Shown: positions 9,069 through 19,660, counted from the first letter of the stretch. The stretch is 64,000 bases of DNA from Caldalkalibacillus salinus (GCF_016745835.1 NZ_JAERVL010000006.1:186001-250000); one strand, 5' to 3'. Made by a program: numbers and translations. The notes: generated from the letters alone by a model not told the origin.

Positions 9069-10570
9069 TATACGCCTCCAAACATGTTCTCCGTCATCCA
9101 AGCACTCTGTGCATTGGCTTGGTTAATGGCCCGCTCCATGGCAGTAAACTGACGCCAATATCGGTCTTCTATTTCAACTAAACGGTTCTCCCAACGTTGC
9201 ATTTGGTTGTCAATGCGATCAATATTACGCCCAAGGGTCGACTGATCCCCTGCTGTGATGCCCTGAGAACCCGCTTTTTGTGTTAAACGATCGTTTAAAA
9301 TATTGATTTCCTCATTTAATCGGCGACCTAAGCCTGATGTTTCTGATGAATCTCCATTCTTCGTAAACAGGTTCATCACCTCTTCAGGGCGATCTGTTAA
9401 CGCTTCTCTTAATTTACCTTCGTCAATGTGCAAACGGCCACCTTCACGGTAATCTCCAGTGGTAATTCCGATTTCGGACAATTGCTTGATCTCACCTTCG
9501 TTCATACCCTGAACAGGATCTGATAAGGCGCGGCGAAAGGAGGTCAATGCGTTTCTGAGTGAAGCGTCGTTACGCAACAGCCCACTCTGCGCTTTCTCAT
9601 CCCACTGTTCTTGCTCACGCTCAGACATGGCTTGTCTTTGCTCATCCGTTAAAGGTGGGAAGTCTCTATATTGCGGCTCTCTCAGTTTGGTTTCAATATC
9701 GGTGATAAACTCATTGTACTGATCCACAAAGCCTCTAATCGATTCCACGACTGAATTCGTATCACGTTCGACCGTTAGCGTTGCCACTTGGCTCGGGTCG
9801 GCTTGATGTAAGTTAAGGTTCAACCCGTTGACACTCACCTGATTGGAGGTTAAATCATTAATTTCCACGCCGTCAAAGGTGATATGGCCATACTGTCCTG
9901 TGGCGCTAAGTTGCGGTGTCTCCTCAGGCTGCGCACCAAAGATATGCTCCCGTACGAAAGCGGTGTCCTCAAAGGTGAACCCCTGATTTCCACCCTGTTC
10001 CTTGGTGGAAAAGAAAAAGTGTGAAGTCGTATCGTCAAAGGAAGCACGTACCCCTAGCGATTGGCCATCAGCGTCTGTAGCTTGGGCAATTTTTCGTGCA
10101 AGTGACGTGTATGTATCCTCGTCTGTCACTGTAATGTCAGCGGTCTGCCCTTGTTCGTTAGACAGCTGAAAGGTCTGTGTTTCTCCCTCGGCTAGGACTT
10201 TATCTGATCCTGTAACCGCTTGTCCATTCTGTTGAACCGCGTTCATTGATGTTAGCTTTGCCACCTTTGCCATTTCATGAACTTCAACGCTGTATGTGCC
10301 AGGCGCAGCATCCCCTGTCGCTGAGGCTGTGACTAGCGATGAGTGAGTGGATTGCACATCATAAGCCTTAAACGTTGATTGAAAACGAAGGTTGTTCGTC
10401 TCACTACGGAAACTCATTAATCCCAGGTTGACTTCACGATACGCATCCCGTTGCCATTCTACTTTTTGCTTTTGTTGAAACAAACGGTCCAAAGGGGCTC
10501 GCTCTGCTTTCATCAAATCACGAACCATCGAGTCTATGTCTAAACCTGAAGCTAATCCGCCAATTCTCAT
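9068..10570 (-). CDS. fliD: Flagellar filament cap protein FliD
   Basis: A 500-residue cap protein (HAP2) that helps flagellin polymerise at the filament tip. The N-terminal motif MRIGGLASGLDIDSMVRDLM and the long amphipathic N-terminus match the FliD_N domain; the C-terminal FliD_C domain ends in a coiled coil (RIDNQMQRWENRLVEIEDRY) and SAWMTENMFGGV. I use the second ATG (10570) because AAGGGAGAG is too close to the first ATG at 10576. It follows flaG by about 15 bp. Confidence 0.95.
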   Translation of the reverse strand: MRIGGLASGLDIDSMVRDLMKAERAPLDRLFQQKQKVEWQRDAYREVNLGLMSFRSETNNLRFQSTFKAYDVQSTHSSLVTASATGDAAPGTYSVEVHEMAKVAKLTSMNAVQQNGQAVTGSDKVLAEGETQTFQLSNEQGQTADITVTDEDTYTSLARKIAQATDADGQSLGVRASFDDTTSHFFFSTKEQGGNQGFTFEDTAFVREHIFGAQPEETPQLSATGQYGHITFDGVEINDLTSNQVSVNGLNLNLHQADPSQVATLTVERDTNSVVESIRGFVDQYNEFITDIETKLREPQYRDFPPLTDEQRQAMSEREQEQWDEKAQSGLLRNDASLRNALTSFRRALSDPVQGMNEGEIKQLSEIGITTGDYREGGRLHIDEGKLREALTDRPEEVMNLFTKNGDSSETSGLGRRLNEEINILNDRLTQKAGSQGITAGDQSTLGRNIDRIDNQMQRWENRLVEIEDRYWRQFTAMERAINQANAQSAWMTENMFGGV

Positions 10571-10585
10571 GTCCATCTCTCCCTT

Positions 10586-10939
10586 CTATATCTTCTCATC
10601 TATTACTAATCCAGCGAGCTCTTGTAATTTCTCGACCATGTCTAAAAACTTCTTGGATGGTACTTCTTTGAGGACTTCATCCGTTTCAGAATCACGTATT
10701 TCCACGTAATATTCATTTAATCCCTCATGGAGCTGAAAGGATAAATGTGTATGTGTGACTTGAAAAAAGCGATTCGCACCTGCCACTAGGGATGCTAGTT
10801 CCTCCGGTGTGGCGGATGGATACGCTCCTTCGGGTGCTTCCTGTTTATGTTCAGTGCGTTGTATGTTGTTCTCTTGAAATTGCGGTGATGTATGCGTTCT
10901 ATATGATGAGGTTTTAATCACGTTGGTGATTTCACTCAT
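10586..10939 (-). CDS. flaG: FlaG-family flagellar protein
   Basis: About 117 residues, soluble. The C-terminal half (LSFQLHEGLNEYYVEIRDSETDEVLKEVP...FLDMVEKLQELAGLVIDEKI, shown in part) fits the FlaG domain, which influences filament length. The N-terminal 45 residues are low complexity. AGGG in front of ATGAGCATG favours the second ATG at 10939 over 10945. It is the first gene of the flaG-fliD-fliT-fliS operon and has a SigD promoter just upstream. Confidence 0.9.
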   Translation of the reverse strand: MSEITNVIKTSSYRTHTSPQFQENNIQRTEHKQEAPEGAYPSATPEELASLVAGANRFFQVTHTHLSFQLHEGLNEYYVEIRDSETDEVLKEVPSKKFLDMVEKLQELAGLVIDEKI

Positions 10940-10977
10940 GCTCATCCCTGCCTCTCAAAAACGTGTTCTTATGATTT

Positions 10978-11004
10978 ATATCGGTCATTTCGTATTGAGA
11001 TTTA
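10978..11004 (-). promoter_or_regulatory. SigD promoter of the flaG-fliD operon
   Basis: The minus strand has TAAA at 11004-11001, a 15-base spacer and ACCGATAT at 10985-10978. The SigD consensus is TAAA-N15-GCCGATAT, so there is one mismatch. Confidence 0.85.
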
Positions 11005-11039
11005 ACGCTCATGAAGAAAAAAGCTTTTGTTTTTGATGA

Positions 11040-11080
11040 GAAAAAAAACAGTGTGCCCCGGGTGGAACCGGAACACACTG
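11040..11080 (-). terminator. Intrinsic terminator after the M36 protease gene
   Basis: The minus strand has stem CAGTGTG/CACACTG with an inner CCGG pairing, followed by eight T. It separates the protease gene from the flaG promoter. Confidence 0.9.
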
Positions 11081-11108
11081 TGTGTTGCTATATCTCGTAT
11101 TATCTTTG

Positions 11109-14100
11109 TTAAAAAGCGCTATCTACAGAAAGCGTAAACGTTACATCTTCCCCAGACCACAAGGCCACATAAATGTAACGCGTACCTGCTGGAACAGCAC
11201 CCGATTCATCAGCAGCGGACGTCCCTACACCACTGATGAGGTTATAGTGCTCATCGTAGAAGTATAAATCAAAGTCGTAGGCGCCATCTGAATCACCAAC
11301 GACGGTAGCGGTCGATAATCCTTGAGCATGTGCTTGAGGAATTTCGACGACATAGCCATCCGTTCCTTGTGAAGCAGGCTCAGGATTCTGAGTGCTTGTA
11401 AATTCGTTCTCAGTCACACCCAGGCTCACATCTGAACCGATGAGCCAATAACCCAATCCATTACCAGGATTACCCGCTAAGACATGGCCAGTCGTTTCAA
11501 AGGAAGGTTCCGCTTCGATTGATATCGGCTCTAGCTTGACTTTTTGATCTGAGAAGACCTGCACATCAGCGACTTGGACGTATCCCGTTGAATCTGCATG
11601 GGTGTTTTTGGCAATAAGCTTCACGTATTTGGCTTTTTCAGGCTTGTCCAGATCCCAACCTCTATAGTTCAGATCAGCGGAGGTTGGACGTGGATCAGCC
11701 GCATCAAACGTATCTGCTATGACGGTTGTCCACTCCGAACCGTCGCTAGAGACTTGGACTTCAAAGTCTTTTAGTGTGGCAAATCTTGCGCCCCCTACAT
11801 CCGTGAAGGCATTAATCTGAACGTGTGAGATGCGCCGTGTTTTATCTCCCGCTAGTTCTATCACGAATTCAGCGCCTTCAAATCCATTCTCGTTAACAGC
11901 AGAGGCGTAAACTGAACCGGCCGTATCATCAATGGCAAATGTAGCAGGGTTACTGCTTTGCTCACTCGTCACAGATGAGATACTTGCGCCTATGGCACTC
12001 GATGCAAGGTTCGGTTGTAGCACGATATCATAAGCATTGGCCTCACCCGCATCAATGCTCACGTCCTTAATCGTCCGTGAACCGAATCCTTTGGCTTGAA
12101 TCGTGATATCATATGTGCCTTCAACCATCGGAATCGAAAATCCACCGTTCTCGCCACTAACGGCAGTTGGCGTCGTCCGTGCTTCGTACTGACCTACAAT
12201 GATATTAGCGTCTGCGATAGGTTCTTTTGTTCCACTATGAATGACCTGTCCCACTAATGTGCCGTTACGCTCCTCATCGGGATGATTGAAGCCAGGCGTT
12301 GGGTTCGTGTCATTCGCGCCCAGTGCGTGTGCATCTGCACCCAACCCACGTTGAGCAAAAGTTGTCCATAAAAGGTCATGGTGTGCGGCGTCATAGCGCT
12401 CGACATCTGCCGTTATGATCGCTGTTCGCATATCAACCATCGATGGGCTTGGAACAGAGATGGGCATAGCGTCTGTGACGAGTTGCTCGGCGATGTGAGC
12501 CCCCTCTTGCTCTCCATACTCAGCCACAAGAGCGTCACGCACATGCCAGAGAATAGCCGCCCAGATGCCGCCATCCGCATGCACTTGAGGGCCTGTTAAG
12601 TCATACCCCACGTCGCCATAGTTATAAGGCGCATCAGATAAAGCGTAGTTACGGATGCCGCGCTCATGGTTGCCTGTTACATATTTACCTACGACAGGGT
12701 CTGTCTCAAGGCCATTGGAGATGAGATATGACATGCCATACCAGTCACCCCATCCTTCGCCCATCGCACCTGCTTGATGGCCACTAAGTGATTCACCACC
12801 AGCCACGAGCCTGTTCGTTAGCGCGTGCGCGTATTCATGGTAAATAACACTGGCATCGTAGTCACCATCTACATACGGGCCATTAAAGGCACCTGGTATA
12901 GGTTCCCACAAAAACATACCACTCCAAGACGGGAAGCCGTCAGGTAAGGTCAGCATATACGCATTATTACGACCGGTGTATAATGGGTCACCTCCTGTTG
13001 ATGCACCCGCTTGTGCCATCCCGAATATAGGGTCACCTTCATTTCCACCTTTTCCGAAATTACTCACTTGTAGGTTTCCGGCAGGCTCAACCCACCCTAA
13101 CTTGTACGTGTGGTCATGGAAAAGATTATGGTGGTAAAACAAGTTAGCGATCGCACTATTGACATCCTCGGCGTAAGATGGTGGGACGACCTCACCTTCC
13201 GCTTCTTGCCAAGCGTTTGTGAAGGGGTAGTTAAATTGTCCTAGTGGGTCCAAAGGACGTACGACCCCACCCTCAGGGACTAAAAAGTTGCTCCAATTAG
13301 CGTACGCATTTGCGTTGTTCCCAAAAGTCGTCACGCCCGTTTCAGAAGTAGGGAATACCCATCCTTCTGGCGATGCTTCCGGGTCACCAACGAAAGGTCT
13401 TAAGACTTGCTCCCCTCCGGCCGGGGCACCAGGATAATTTTCAAAAATAAGGCCCTGTGCTTCATTAACATCATCGACGAGTGAACGTTCATAAAGCCGT
13501 TCGCCTGTCACCCCATCGATGACGATCTCATGACCGACGTTCAGTTCTTCTATCAATAAAACACGGTAGGCTGGACGCACACTATCATGCGTTAAAAAGA
13601 CGGCCTTTTTCACACGTTGCTCTGTCGGCAATACGTCACCACCAGCAAACTCTTCCCATCCATGCTGTGTGCCTAGATGTTCGGGTTCGTAATCTATGCC
13701 AGGCAGTTCCATATCAAGTACGCGTAAAAGGGCCTCCGATTCGGTCAATGAGAAATCGGCCTCTAACTTCCCTGAAGGCCTCGCATTGCTGGCGACGGAT
13801 AAGATTTTACCGTCCTCATTCACAGCCACATTGATTCGCCCACCAAACACCGAGGCAATGCCATCAAATGTTTGTTGGAATGTAATCGGATTTAACCCTG
13901 TTCCAGGCATTTCATAGTTCCTTCGAACCTGTAACTGATTAATATCCGTTTCATTTAACCCAAAAAGCTGTGCGTGTTCTTTTAACCAGTTCCGTGCAAT
14001 ATCCTCAGGCTCTCCCTCAGCTGAGTCTGTTAGATAGCCTTTATCTTTGGTGATCATAGCAGGGGTCCCAAACGTATGATTCCAACTGATTTGCAAACCT

Positions 14101-14342
14101 GTTCCAACAGTGCTAGACAGCTGCTTCGCTGCCTCTAACTGTGATTCCATTGGTAGAACTTTAGGGTCATCGGTTCGTACGTCAAACCCTCCATGTTCAT
14201 GATCATGCTCGTCCATCACATTTGCAACAACAAAGGAGTCGTTCTTGTTGGCTTGTGCCTCTGTCATCTGTGGTGTGAATGCTTGTGTCACAATGAGACC
14301 TAAAGACAACGTAGTCAAACTGACTGTTTTAAATATTCCCAC
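11109..14342 (-). CDS. Secreted M36 (fungalysin-type) zinc metalloprotease with C-terminal accessory domains
   Basis: A 1077-residue exported protease. A signal peptide (residues 1-31, ending TEAQA) is followed by an FTP/PepSY-like propeptide and the M36 catalytic domain. The zinc motif HEYAH is near residue 500 and the third ligand region GEGWGDWYGM about 30 residues on. After the catalytic domain comes a carboxypeptidase-regulatory-like beta domain (GTLVGQVIHSGTKEPIADAN), then an F5/8-type-C discoidin-like domain (AEFVIELAGDKTRRISHVQI), then a beta-rich C-terminal domain. Start is GTG at 14342 with GGAGG seven bases before. It sits between the Fn3-repeat gene and flaG, a place empty in B. 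subtilis, so it is an accessory insertion. Substrate unknown. Confidence 0.9.
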   Translation of the reverse strand: MGIFKTVSLTTLSLGLIVTQAFTPQMTEAQANKNDSFVVANVMDEHDHEHGGFDVRTDDPKVLPMESQLEAAKQLSSTVGTGLQISWNHTFGTPAMITKDKGYLTDSAEGEPEDIARNWLKEHAQLFGLNETDINQLQVRRNYEMPGTGLNPITFQQTFDGIASVFGGRINVAVNEDGKILSVASNARPSGKLEADFSLTESEALLRVLDMELPGIDYEPEHLGTQHGWEEFAGGDVLPTEQRVKKAVFLTHDSVRPAYRVLLIEELNVGHEIVIDGVTGERLYERSLVDDVNEAQGLIFENYPGAPAGGEQVLRPFVGDPEASPEGWVFPTSETGVTTFGNNANAYANWSNFLVPEGGVVRPLDPLGQFNYPFTNAWQEAEGEVVPPSYAEDVNSAIANLFYHHNLFHDHTYKLGWVEPAGNLQVSNFGKGGNEGDPIFGMAQAGASTGGDPLYTGRNNAYMLTLPDGFPSWSGMFLWEPIPGAFNGPYVDGDYDASVIYHEYAHALTNRLVAGGESLSGHQAGAMGEGWGDWYGMSYLISNGLETDPVVGKYVTGNHERGIRNYALSDAPYNYGDVGYDLTGPQVHADGGIWAAILWHVRDALVAEYGEQEGAHIAEQLVTDAMPISVPSPSMVDMRTAIITADVERYDAAHHDLLWTTFAQRGLGADAHALGANDTNPTPGFNHPDEERNGTLVGQVIHSGTKEPIADANIIVGQYEARTTPTAVSGENGGFSIPMVEGTYDITIQAKGFGSRTIKDVSIDAGEANAYDIVLQPNLASSAIGASISSVTSEQSSNPATFAIDDTAGSVYASAVNENGFEGAEFVIELAGDKTRRISHVQINAFTDVGGARFATLKDFEVQVSSDGSEWTTVIADTFDAADPRPTSADLNYRGWDLDKPEKAKYVKLIAKNTHADSTGYVQVADVQVFSDQKVKLEPISIEAEPSFETTGHVLAGNPGNGLGYWLIGSDVSLGVTENEFTSTQNPEPASQGTDGYVVEIPQAHAQGLSTATVVGDSDGAYDFDLYFYDEHYNLISGVGTSAADESGAVPAGTRYIYVALWSGEDVTFTLSVDSAF

Positions 14343-14588
14343 ATTTTTGCCTCCTTTTGTTTTATTTAGAGTAGCTAAATAGACTCTATTATCATTTTAG
14401 TGCACATGACGAGAACATGGCTATTGTTCTAAAGTTGTAATCTTCTGAAAGTGAGTGCGACCCTTGACCCAAATTCACGACATGGCATTCATCGTTAGTG
14501 ATTAAAATGAAAGCAAGTTAGCTGTTTATAAAGGATGTTAGGTTGTGGGGGTCTCATCTCATCTCACGGCCGCTCTTATGTAGATCAG
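14343..14588. other. Intergenic region upstream of the M36 protease gene
   Basis: No gene is apparent. The stretch must contain the protease promoter on the minus strand (a possible -10 GATAAT lies about 40 bp before the GTG) but I cannot assign a convincing -35. Confidence 0.4.
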
Positions 14589-14632
14589 CAAAAAAGAAGC
14601 CAGCCGTAATTGAAGCATCACGACTGACTTCT
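14589..14632 (-). terminator. Intrinsic terminator after the Fn3-repeat gene
   Basis: The minus strand forms a long imperfect stem beginning AGAAGTCAG and ending CTGGCTTCT, with CGTGATG/AATTACG in the interior, followed by TTTTTT. Confidence 0.85.
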
Positions 14633-15264
14633 ATTAAAGTGATTCTATATAAGGGCTATAGTGCACTATCTAGACTATTTAGCACGATGCTTCTATCTAT
14701 GACGTTTATTGTTATGCTTCGGTTCCGATTGTTTTACGGAAACGGTCGTAGACCCAAGTACTAGGTCGCCATCGACGTACGCGCTAAATTCAACGTGTTT
14801 CTGCCCTTCATCTCCCCAATCCAAGTCTTCACGGTCAAACCTGAATATACCTTTCTGCGCTTGTCTCTCAGACCCTCTGCCATTATGAATCGCTTCAACG
14901 CCGTTTAAGGTCACGGTGTCTAAATCAACAAGCTCAATGTCAAACGGCTCTGGTAGCGTAACTTGGACTGTTATGATGCCGTCATTTGGTTTAACGACTT
15001 GCGGTCTTACTTCAATGTCTGCTGGAACATACACGACGATGTCTTTCTCAAGTGAGGTTGTCCAACCGGCTTCATCCGTCACGTCTAGTTGAAGTGTGTA
15101 GTTGCCAGGTTGGTCTAATGTGATGAAATCACCTTTATTCACTTGCTCCCCATTGATGGTAAAGACTTCTTCCGCCACACCTGACAGGTTGTCTGTTGCC
15201 TCATAAGCCACCTCTAGTTCCGTTCCCAGCTCATAGTATTCAACGTCATCCCATGTGACGACAG

Positions 15265-16990
15265 GGGCAGTGAGGTCGATCTTCACTTCTTCCACATGCT
15301 CTTCCTCTACGTTCCCAGCCACGTCTACACTGTAGTAACGGACTTCATGGACGCCTTCTTCTTCTATCGTGAAGTGCGTGCCCTCTGTAAACTCACCACC
15401 GTTGACTGCATAATAGGTGCTTTCGACACCACTTAAGTTGTCCTCGCCTGTGAGTTCTACTGTAAAGCTGGCGTTGTGCCACTCATCTGTGATGTTTGAC
15501 GTGGTCGTTGGGGAGGTGAGGTCGATCTTTACCTCTTCTACCTGCTCTTCCTCTACGTTCCCAGCCACGTCTACACTGTAGTAACGGACTTCATGGATGC
15601 CTTCTTCTTCTAGCGTGAAGTGTGTCCCCTCTGTAAACTCACCACCGTTGACTGCATAATAGGTGCGTTCGACACCACTTAAGTTGGCCTCGCCTGTGAG
15701 TTCTACTGCAAAGCTGGCGTTGTGCCACTCATCTGTGATGTTAGACGTTGTCGTTGGGGAGGTGAGGTCGATCTTCACCTCTTCCACATGCTCTTCCTCT
15801 ACGTTCCCAGCCACGTCTACACTGTAATAACGGACTTCATGGATGCCTTCTTCTTCTAGCGTGAAGTGTGTGCCCTCTGTAAACTCAGCACCGTTGACTG
15901 CATAGTAGGTGCTTTCGACACTACTCTTGTCATCCGTGGCTGTGAGTTCTACTGTAACGCTGTCGTTGGTCCACTCATCTGTGATCTTAGACGTGGTCGT
16001 TGGGGCGGTGAGGTCGATCTTCACTTCTTCCACCTGCTCTTCCTCTACGGTCCCAGCCACGTCTACACTGTAGTAACGGACTTCATGGAGGCCTTCTTCT
16101 TCTAGCGTGAAGTGAGTGCCCTCTGTAAACACAGCACAGTTGACTGCATATTAGGTGCTTTCGACACTACTCTTGTCATCCGTGGCTGTGAGTTCTACTG
16201 TAAAGCTGGCGTTGTGCCACTCATCTGTGATATTAGACGTTGTCGTTGGGGCGGTGAGGTCGATCTTCACCTCTTCTACATGCTCTTCCTCTACGTTCCC
16301 AGCCACGTCTACACTGTACTAACGGACTTCATGGACGCCTTCTTCTTCTATCGTGAAGTGAGTGCCCTCTGTAAACTCACCACCGTTGACTGCATTATAG
16401 GTGCTTTCAACACCACTCTTGTCATCCGTGGCTGTGAGTTCTACTGTAACGCTGTCGTTGGTCCACTCATCTGTGATCTTAGACGTGGTCGTTGGGGCGG
16501 TGAGGTCGATCTTCACCTCTTCTACATGCTCTTCCTCTACGTTCCCAGCCACGTCTACACTGTACTAACGGACTTCATGGACGCCTTCTTCTTCTATCGT
16601 GAAGTGAGTGCCCTCTGTAAACTCACCACCGTTGACTGCATAATAGGTGCTTTCAACACCACTTAAGTTGTCCTCGGATGTGAGTTCTACTGTAAAGCTG
16701 GCGTTGTGCCACTCATCTGAGATATTTGACGTTGTCGATGGGACAGTGAGGTCGATCTTTACCTCTTCTACATGCTCTTCCTCTACGTTCCCAGCCACGT
16801 CTACACTGTAGTAACGGACTTCATGGACGCCTTCTTCTTCTATCGTGAAGTGCGTGCCCTCTGTAAACTCAGCACCGTTGACTGCATAGTAGGTGCTTTC
16901 GACACCACTCTTGTCATCTGTAGCTGTGAGTTCTACTGTAAAGCTTGTATTTAACCACTCATCTGTGATATTTGACGTTGTCTCCGGTGG
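15265..16990 (-). repeat. Seven tandem 246-bp repeats in the Fn3 gene
   Basis: Each unit encodes an 82-residue Ig-like module and the units are nearly identical at the DNA level. The period is 246 bp, seen for example in the spacing of the two identical TAG stops (16321 to 16567). Two sub-types alternate (DKSGVEST versus NLSGVEST), which indicates duplication of two-unit blocks and gene conversion. Confidence 0.9.
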
Positions 16991-19400
16991 TGTGATATCA
17001 CTGATGATCTCCACTTCAACAGCATTAGAGTAATCTGATTCGCCGAAACGCTTATGAACAGCTGTGACCACGTATTGATGGGTACCTTCCTCGATGTCTT
17101 CGACTTTATAGCCTGTCCGACTCGTCGTACCTATGTACTGTGGTTCATCATCCGTTAGTTGGTAAACGTTGTATGCTTCTATGTCGCTAATATAACGCCA
17201 TGCTAAGCTTGCCCAATCATCTCCAACTGAAGACAAACGCAGTTGAGGTACTTCAACATCAGGATAAATAATCGTGGCTACAGTCTGTGCAGGTTGTGAT
17301 TCGCCAAAACGGTCACTGTAAGCGACAAGCTCGTACTTATAAGACCCTTCTGGAAGATCTCTCACTGAGTAGTAGGTTCTTTCCGTTGACGTTAGAAACA
17401 CGCTCTCGCCATCGACCACTTCGTATAACTGATATTCTGTAGCATGTTCTACTTCATCCCACCTTAGTAGAACTTCGTTGCCATTTCGGATCAGATTTTC
17501 AAAGCTATCAGGTCGATCCAGTTCAGGGAAAGAAATCTCGACCTGTATTCTAGCCGGTTGCGATTCACCAAAACGGTCACTATAGGATGTTAATTCAAAC
17601 TCGTATGTGCCCTCTTCTAGATTTCTGACCCAAGTATTCAAACGATCCGTGGTTCCTAAGTCATTTCTTTCACCTGTGGTGACATCATACACACGGTACT
17701 CGGTTGCTAAATCCACTTCATCCCATCTCAGTATGACGTCATTGCCATTCCTAATCACATATTCAAAATTCGATGGGCTTTCCATCTCTACTTCTTGAAG
17801 TTCCACCGTATACGGCGTCCCTAGTGACTCCCCAAAGCGGTCACTATAGGATGTAATTTCGAAATGATAGGTTCCCGCCGGCATATCTCTCACCCAATGG
17901 TATTCTCTATCTGTACTGCCGATCAGTTCTCTTTCTTCCTCGTCGTTTATCATATAAACACGATACTCTGTCGATAAATCAACCTCATCCCAGTTGATAT
18001 ACAGATCATTTCCATTGCGAACTAAATGGTTGATGCCTGTTGGAGCTTCCATTTCTGGCTCTTCTAGTTTTACAGTGTATTTTGTCCCTTGTGATTCTCC
18101 AAAACGATCACTATACGATGTGATTTCAAAATTATGAGTCCCTGCCGGCATATTCCTCAACCACTGGTAATTACGATCCGTACTGTCTAGTAGATGTCTC
18201 TCATGATCAATCATGTGATAAATACGATATTCAGTGGCAAAATCAACCTCGCTCCAGCGAAAATATATGTCATTGCCGTTTCTGATTGAGTGAGTTAGAT
18301 GTGTGGGGGCTTCCATCTCCACTTCTTCTAATTCTAGTGTATACTCTACCGTCGGGGACTCCCCAAAACGATCACTATATGACGTGATCTCAAACTTATG
18401 TGAACCCGCCGACATATCCCTTAGCCAAAAGTTTTCTCTATCATTGGATCCGAGTTCAAATTTTCCTTCCTCAGTCACTTGATAAACACGATACTCAGTG
18501 GCAAACTCTACCTCATCCCATCTTAAGAGAATGTCATTGCCGTTACGGATGTCATGGTTAACCCCTTCCGGGGCCTCCATCTCTGGGTGAATGAGGTCCA
18601 CAGTGAGTTCTGATACTGCAGACGATACACCAAAACGGTCACTATAGGAGACGAGCTCTATTTGATAGGATTTCTCAGGCATATCTCGTAGAGTGAAGGT
18701 TGTCCGATCCGTTTCTCCTACGCTCACTCGTTCACCGTCTTCAATTTCATAGATCATGTACTCATTTGCGTATTCCGCTTCGGACCAACGTAACACGATA
18801 TCATTGCCGTTACGCGTGAAATAAGTAAAATCTTCAGGCGGTTGCATGTCTGGGTGCACAAGTGGCACTTCAAGGGATGCTGGATCTGATTCTCCAATGG
18901 TACCGTGATATGTCGTCACTTCAATGTGATACTCTCCCTCTGGCATGTCCCTCAGCCAAGCATATGTCCGCTCAGTATTATCCACTGTTGTCCTATTACC
19001 ATCTTCGACAAGATAGACATTGTACTGCTCGGCATAATCCGCTTCTTCCCATTGCAAGAGGATATCATTACCGTTACGAATAGAATACTCAGCATTAGAG
19101 GGGGCCTGAAGTTCTGGGTATATAATGTCAATCGAGGCGCTCTCAGATAACGAGGACTCCTGTTCATCCTTTACAGCGGTCACAGCGTAGGCATAACGCC
19201 CCTCATCTAAACCACGGATTATGGATCTATTATACCTCTCCTCATTAATAAGGACTGGGGTCTCCCCTGACACCTCATATACTCTGTAGTAATCTACTCC
19301 AATGATTTCCTCCCACGTGATCCTCACATTAGATGGGGAATATTCCTGTACATTTACATTTGTTGGTACTTGCACCTCTTCCTCTTCTGCCATCACACTT
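16991..19400 (-). repeat. Nine diverged Fn3-module repeats of about 280 bp
   Basis: Modules two to eight share the block RNGND-hydrophobic-x-x-RW at about 276-bp spacing and end in SYSDRFGES. They are more diverged than the downstream 246-bp repeats and are therefore older. The first and last modules are the most divergent. Confidence 0.8.
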
Positions 19401-19502
19401 CCTAGTGGCAGAAAAGCTTGTAAGATTAAAGCCAGCATCAACAAGATTGCAATATGCTTCTTTCGTCTCATCTCGTCCTCCTTCTACAAGGAAAAAGGCA
19501 CT

Positions 19503-19534
19503 AAAAAAGGACTATCCACCAACTGAATAGGCCC
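19503..19534 (-). terminator. Leader terminator downstream of the c-di-GMP riboswitch
   Basis: The minus strand pairs GGGCCTATTC with GGATAGTCC (one mismatch, one G-T pair) across a 7-base loop and is followed by TTTTTT at 19508-19503. It lies between the aptamer and the Fn3 start codon, so ligand binding can control transcription read-through. Confidence 0.8.
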
Positions 19535-19549
19535 TGACGACTAGATGTA

Positions 19550-19645
19550 GTTCTTGCTGCGGTAACCGGCTACCTACCCCTTCCTATAAAGTGGCTAAGG
19601 TCCGTGGCTTTGCGTCTCATAATTTCCTATGATTTGCCCTTTTCA
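19550..19645 (-). ncRNA. Cyclic-di-GMP-I (GEMM-I) riboswitch aptamer
   Basis: The minus strand contains the invariant blocks of the class in order: AGGGCAAA, a P1b hairpin with a GGAAA loop (CATAGGAAATTATG), GACGCAAAGCCAC, GGACCTTAGCC, and GGTAGGTAGCCGGTTACCG. These match the Vibrio Vc2 aptamer almost base for base, including AGGGCAAA and GGTAGGTAGC. It heads the Fn3 surface-protein gene and is followed by a terminator. The diguanylate cyclase at 35021-36763 could supply the ligand. Confidence 0.93.
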
Positions 19646-19660
19646 CAATGCATTTATGGT

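Larger units (their letters stand above)
14693..19471 (-). pseudogene. Large secreted Fn3-repeat surface protein gene, interrupted by three in-frame stops
   Basis: A single reading frame of 1593 codons with an N-terminal signal peptide (MRRKKHIAILLMLALILQAF, cleavage near MAEE). Nine fibronectin-III-like modules of about 92 residues follow to about residue 825; seven share RNGNDI-x-x-RW and SDRFGES. Next come seven 82-residue Ig-like repeats (TSNITDEWHNASFTVELT ... YYSVDVAGNVEEEHVEEVK, in part) and a unique C-terminus. TAG at 16565-16567, TAG at 16319-16321 and TAA at 16151-16153 replace tyrosine codons in repeats 2, 3 and 4; the frame is never shifted. The first 968 codons (16565-19471) could still yield a secreted Fn3 protein. 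No LPxTG or SLH anchor is seen. The role is probably adhesion to polysaccharide or cells, by inference. Assembly error in the repeats is an alternative to real decay. Confidence 0.8.

Noticed and set aside
14693-16132. Separate 479-codon gene starting at 16132
   Set aside because: It starts with GTG in the middle of a repeat without ribosome-binding site or signal peptide, in the same frame as the upstream 968-codon part; it is the tail of one interrupted gene.
15866-16666. Plus-strand open frames (79 and 184 codons) across the 246-bp repeats
   Set aside because: They are antisense shadows of the repeat region, kept open only because the repeat length is a multiple of three.
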